Origin: Peptococcaceae bacterium 1198_IL3148
GTDB lineage: Bacteria; Bacillota; Desulfotomaculia; Desulfotomaculales; Desulfohalotomaculaceae
Direction of reading: 5' to 3'
Assembly: GCA_036763105.1 (NCBI GenBank)
Contig: JBAIYS010000003.1
Coordinates: 62,001 to 126,000 of the forward strand
Length of the DNA: 64,000 bases
The notes beneath the pieces were generated by a model. The model did not search any database. It had not been told where the DNA came from and saw nothing but the letters and a program-made list of their open reading frames with translations. The position numbers and the translations under genes are program-made. Below are positions 61,610 through 64,000 of the stretch, piece by piece (position 1 is the stretch's first letter; each line of letters starts with the position of its first letter).

Positions 61610-62131
61610 CTAATTTTTACTGTTATATACCAAAACCCGCCCCTCTTCACGGAAAGCTAGTAACGGTGGATTGTCCTTTAAATTTTTAACTCTAAACAGC
61701 ATGGTATCTATAATGTCCTCATGCATTTCTTCATCCACTTGATCATCATAAGTATTTTCAATAATTATATTGTTTTTTACCAACTGCTGCAAACTTAATA
61801 CAACTAATGTTATTTCCCTCTGCACTAGCGTATCCAAATCCCGCTCTACTTCTAACATGATATAGTCATCAATAAATTGATGATTAATATTTATGATGGT
61901 GGGCTTTCTATTATCTAAAAGGTTAAAAACCTCTATATTTTCCATAAGCTGTTGTTTAATATCAGCCACATTCAAATTGCCTGCTTTATTTGATAGCCAG
62001 AAACCAATCTGTAAAGCTTTATCTAAGGGCTTTAAGTTAACCATTGCTACTTCCTGATATCGGTACAATATGTTAGTAATTAAATTTACTGCATCAGTAG
62101 TCAGCTTATCCTCTGTGTTTTGAAAATCCAA
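61610..62131 (-). CDS. Hypothetical protein adjoining the intron scar
   Basis: Up to 173 residues, with no recognised domain. It is acidic and partly helical (VAMVNLKPLDKALQIGFWLS; LVQREITLVVLSLQQLVKNN). TTG 62131 would start inside the degraded reverse-transcriptase gene, 31 bases before that frame ends. ATG 62044, five bases after AGGAAG, gives 144 residues and may be the original start. If the true start lay further upstream, the intron insertion or later deletion has replaced it. It ends 12 bases before ymdB. Confidence 0.6.
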   Translation of the reverse strand: MDFQNTEDKLTTDAVNLITNILYRYQEVAMVNLKPLDKALQIGFWLSNKAGNLNVADIKQQLMENIEVFNLLDNRKPTIININHQFIDDYIMLEVERDLDTLVQREITLVVLSLQQLVKNNIIIENTYDDQVDEEMHEDIIDTMLFRVKNLKDNPPLLAFREEGRVLVYNSKN

Positions 62132-62889
62132 CCTTTGACACCACCTATAGGCTGATAATATTTACGTGACCCACTTATCAGCATTGCCCATTCTTGCGGT
62201 ATACCTAGCGCCACCAGCTTCTTTCTTTTCGTTTTTGATCTCTTCCATTGTTTTAGATAACACATTCGTAACCGCTGTCGTAGCCATTCATCAAGGGATT
62301 GAAATACGGATTTTGTATCAGCTAGTCTGTAATAACCAATCCACCCAATTATATAGGTGTTGATTTTCTTGATTCTTTGGTTCATTGACTGGCTTTTGCT
62401 ACGGCTCGTTAATTCCCGTATTTTGTCCATGAATCGCTGTTTTGTCTTTGGGGATATTCTGATTTTGGGTTCTTTGTTGGACGTAAATGAAAATCCTAGA
62501 AATTTTCTCTTCCACGGTCGGTCAACTGCACTCTTTTGCATATTGACCTTGAGTTTTAGTTTACCTTCTACAAATCTTTTGACACTCGCCATTACCCTTT
62601 CTCCTGCTCTACGGCTTTTAACGTAGATGTTGCAGTCATCTGCGTATCTGACAAATCGATGCCCGCGTTTCCAAAGCTCCCAGTCTAAGTCATTCAGCAT
62701 GATGTTGGCCAATAGCAGGCTCAGGGGTCCGCCCTGCGGTGCCCCTTCCTCGGTTGCTATGCAACATCCGTTAACCATTACTCCAGCTTGAAGGTATTTG
62801 CGAATTAGTAGTAACACTTTCTTGTCTGAAACTCTCTTTGCCACTCTTGACATTAATATGTCGTGGTTGACTTTATCAAAGAATTTCTC
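62101..62889 (-). pseudogene. ltrA: Group II intron reverse transcriptase/maturase, truncated at both ends
   Basis: About 262 codons remain, beginning at EKFFDKVNHDILMSRVA (62889) and running through GAPQGGPLSLLLANIMLNDL, the active-site FVRYADDCNIYVKSRRAGER and the maturase region INTYIIGWIGYYRLADTKSV. The N-terminal third, including the first catalytic Asp block (the DxxxFFD motif begins exactly at the break), is missing. The C-terminus stops at SRKYYQPIGG and runs into host sequence. It cannot be an active reverse transcriptase. Confidence 0.88.
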
Positions 62890-62929
62890 GGGTCTTTCAC
62901 CCTATAGATAATGCCCATGCCGGGCGCAC
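62145..62929 (-). mobile_element. Internally deleted group II intron (class C-like)
   Basis: The 5' end is intact: GTGCGCCCGGCATGGGC at 62929 leading to CTATAGGGTGAAAGACCC, the start of domain I. The next bases (from 62889) are already mid-reverse transcriptase, so most of domains I-III and the ORF 5' end are gone. No domain V/VI is seen at the other side, where intron sequence gives way to the hypothetical gene. It sits nine bases past the rny terminator hairpin, the usual target of class C introns. Confidence 0.8.
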
Positions 62930-62938
62930 ATAGTGTAA

Positions 62939-62965
62939 AAACGACCCCATAAAATGGGGTCGTTT
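62939..62965 (-). terminator. Terminator of rny
   Basis: AAACGACCCCA/TGGGGTCGTTT perfect arms (62939-62949, 62955-62965) followed on the minus strand by TTTTT; 12 bases past the rny stop. Confidence 0.9.
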
Positions 62966-62976
62966 ATTTTCATTAT

Positions 62977-64000
62977 TTATTTAGCATAATCAACCACACG
63001 GGTTTCACGAATTATTATTACTTTGATTTGTCCTGGGTAATCTAATTCATTTTCAATCTGTTTGGTAATTTCCCGTGCAGTTCTCACAGCACCTAGATCA
63101 TCTATCTTATCCGGTTTAACCATGATACGGATTTCCCGTCCTGCCTGAATAGCAAAGGACTTGTCCACACCTTCAAAAGAATTAGCTATCTCTTCCAGTT
63201 TCTGCAAACGTTTTATATAGGACTCTAACGTTTCTCTTCTGGCACCAGGTCTGGCAGCAGAAATCGCATCTGCAGCTTGTACTAGAACAGCTTCAATGGT
63301 TTGTGGTTCTTCATCTCCGTGGTGGGCAGCAATGGCATGGATAATTTCTGGGCTTTCTTTGTATTTTTGGCACAAATTAACACCAATTGTAACGTGTGGA
63401 CCTTCCACTTCATGATCCACAGCCTTCCCAACATCATGTAATAAACCAGCACGTTTAGCAATCTGAACATCAATTCCCAGTTCAGCCGCCATTAAGCCAG
63501 CTAAATGACATACTTCAATAGAATGTTTAAGTACATTTTGTCCGTAACTGGTACGAAACTTTAGGCGTCCTAACAACTTGACTAACTCAGGATGTAAACC
63601 GTGAACACCGGTTTCGAAAGTAGCCTGTTCTCCAGCTTCTCGAATTTGTACCTCTACATCTTTTTGCGCTTTTTCCACCATTTCTTCAATTCGAGCCGGA
63701 TGAATACGTCCATCGGATATCAGTTTTTCTAAAGCAATACGCGCAACTTCTCGCCGAATCGGGTCAAAACCTGATACAATCACCGCTTCTGGTGTATCGT
63801 CAATAATTAAATCTATGCCTGTTAACGTTTCAAATGATCGGATATTACGACCCTCACGTCCAATAATACGACCTTTCATTTCGTCATTAGGCAAAGCAAC
63901 TACAGACACAGTGGCCTCAGCAACGTGATCAGCAGCACAACGCTGAATAGCCAATGAAATAATATCCCTTGCTCTTTTGTCCGCTTCATCTTTCGCCTTA
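62977..64000 (-). CDS. rny: Ribonuclease Y, C-terminal part (continues past window)
   Basis: Endoribonuclease that starts mRNA decay in Firmicutes. The visible 340 residues are open to the window edge, so the N-terminal membrane helix and coiled coil are outside. The KH domain has [20 protein letters not shown] and the HD domain [18 protein letters not shown], followed by [11 protein letters not shown]. The C-terminus ends [15 protein letters not shown], as is usual. The order rny-(unknown)-ymdB-spoVS is the conserved neighbourhood. Confidence 0.96.
   Translation of the reverse strand, partial: KAKDEADKRARDIISLAIQRCAADHVAEATVSVVALPNDEMKGRIIGREGRNIRSFETLTGIDLIIDDTPEAVIVSGFDPIRREVARIALEKLISDGRIHPARIEEMVEKAQKDVEVQIREAGEQATFETGVHGLHPELVKLLGRLKFRTSYGQNVLKHSIEVCHLAGLMAAELGIDVQIAKRAGLLHDVGKAVDHEVEGPHVTIGVNLCQKYKESPEIIHAIAAHHGDEEPQTIEAVLVQAADAISAARPGARRETLESYIKRLQKLEEIANSFEGVDKSFAIQAGREIRIMVKPDKIDDLGAVRTAREITKQIENELDYPGQIKVIIIRETRVVDYAK

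Noticed and set aside
62854-62889. Intact reverse transcriptase starting at ATG 62853
   Set aside because: The frame continues upstream into matching reverse-transcriptase residues, so that ATG is internal; the true N-terminus is deleted.

Overview
The window looks like a piece of the chromosome of a low-to-moderate GC, endospore-forming, anaerobic Firmicute of the Clostridia. The spore genes are direct evidence: spoVS, spoVK, ytrH/ytrI-like, an alpha/beta SASP and a SleB-type hydrolase. The two-subunit Fe-S fumarase, a three-gene succinate dehydrogenase/fumarate reductase, malate dehydrogenase, a PAS-Fis regulator and the glutamate 2,3-aminomutase fit a Desulfotomaculum/Pelotomaculum-like anaerobe. 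That placement is inference; no rRNA or tRNA gene was seen. Most genes lie on the minus strand and many start at GTG or TTG behind strong Shine-Dalgarno sites.

Layout. 1-631: no gene seen. 632-2155: a lipoprotein solute-binding protein under a T-box leader with a duplicated terminator/antiterminator. 2333-3127: LysM-SleB hydrolase. 3247-6544: fur-type regulator and znuACB-like metal uptake operon with a small Cys-rich protein and a dyad inside the promoter. 6583-7278: zinc-dependent phospholipase C-like protein. 7386-13597: C4-dicarboxylate/TCA block (regulator, fumarase alpha and beta, sdhCAB, mdh). 13716-14922: lexA with an SOS box and a Cys-rich MerR regulator. 15004-31000: DUF4387/AtuA pair, methionine gamma-lyase-like protein, spoVK, hfq, miaA, RsmJ-like methyltransferase, mutL, HDAC-family protein, hydantoinase-like ATPase, mutS, two YlbF-family proteins and miaB. 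31073-33659: XRE and ribbon-helix-helix pair, YmfI-like reductase, two membrane proteins. 33690-42987: glycogen operon glgB-glgC-glgD-glgA, GH13 glycosidase, malQ. 43189-50812: SASP, unknown small proteins, acyl-CoA synthetase, minC, nudix hydrolase, a coiled-coil winged-helix protein and acuA. 50892-55626: guaB, fxsA, ytrI/ytrH and a radical-SAM glutamate 2,3-aminomutase behind a c-di-AMP riboswitch. 55656-64000: divergent cobU, HD protein, dapL-like aminotransferase, PHP protein, dipeptidase, spoVS, ymdB, an unknown gene, a group II intron remnant and rny.

The most interesting points: (i) a clear ydaO-type c-di-AMP riboswitch directly upstream of an aminomutase whose substrate-binding residues (Lys343, Asn380) predict glutamate 2,3-aminomutase, linking c-di-AMP to the osmolyte beta-glutamate; (ii) a T-box with one full specifier domain but two consecutive antiterminator/terminator units and a likely Phe (TTC) specifier; (iii) a fumarase alpha gene that appears to start at AUU; (iv) an internally deleted group II intron immediately behind the rny terminator; (v) AcuA, an acyl-CoA synthetase and an HDAC-family protein within 30 kb, a possible acylation/deacylation set.
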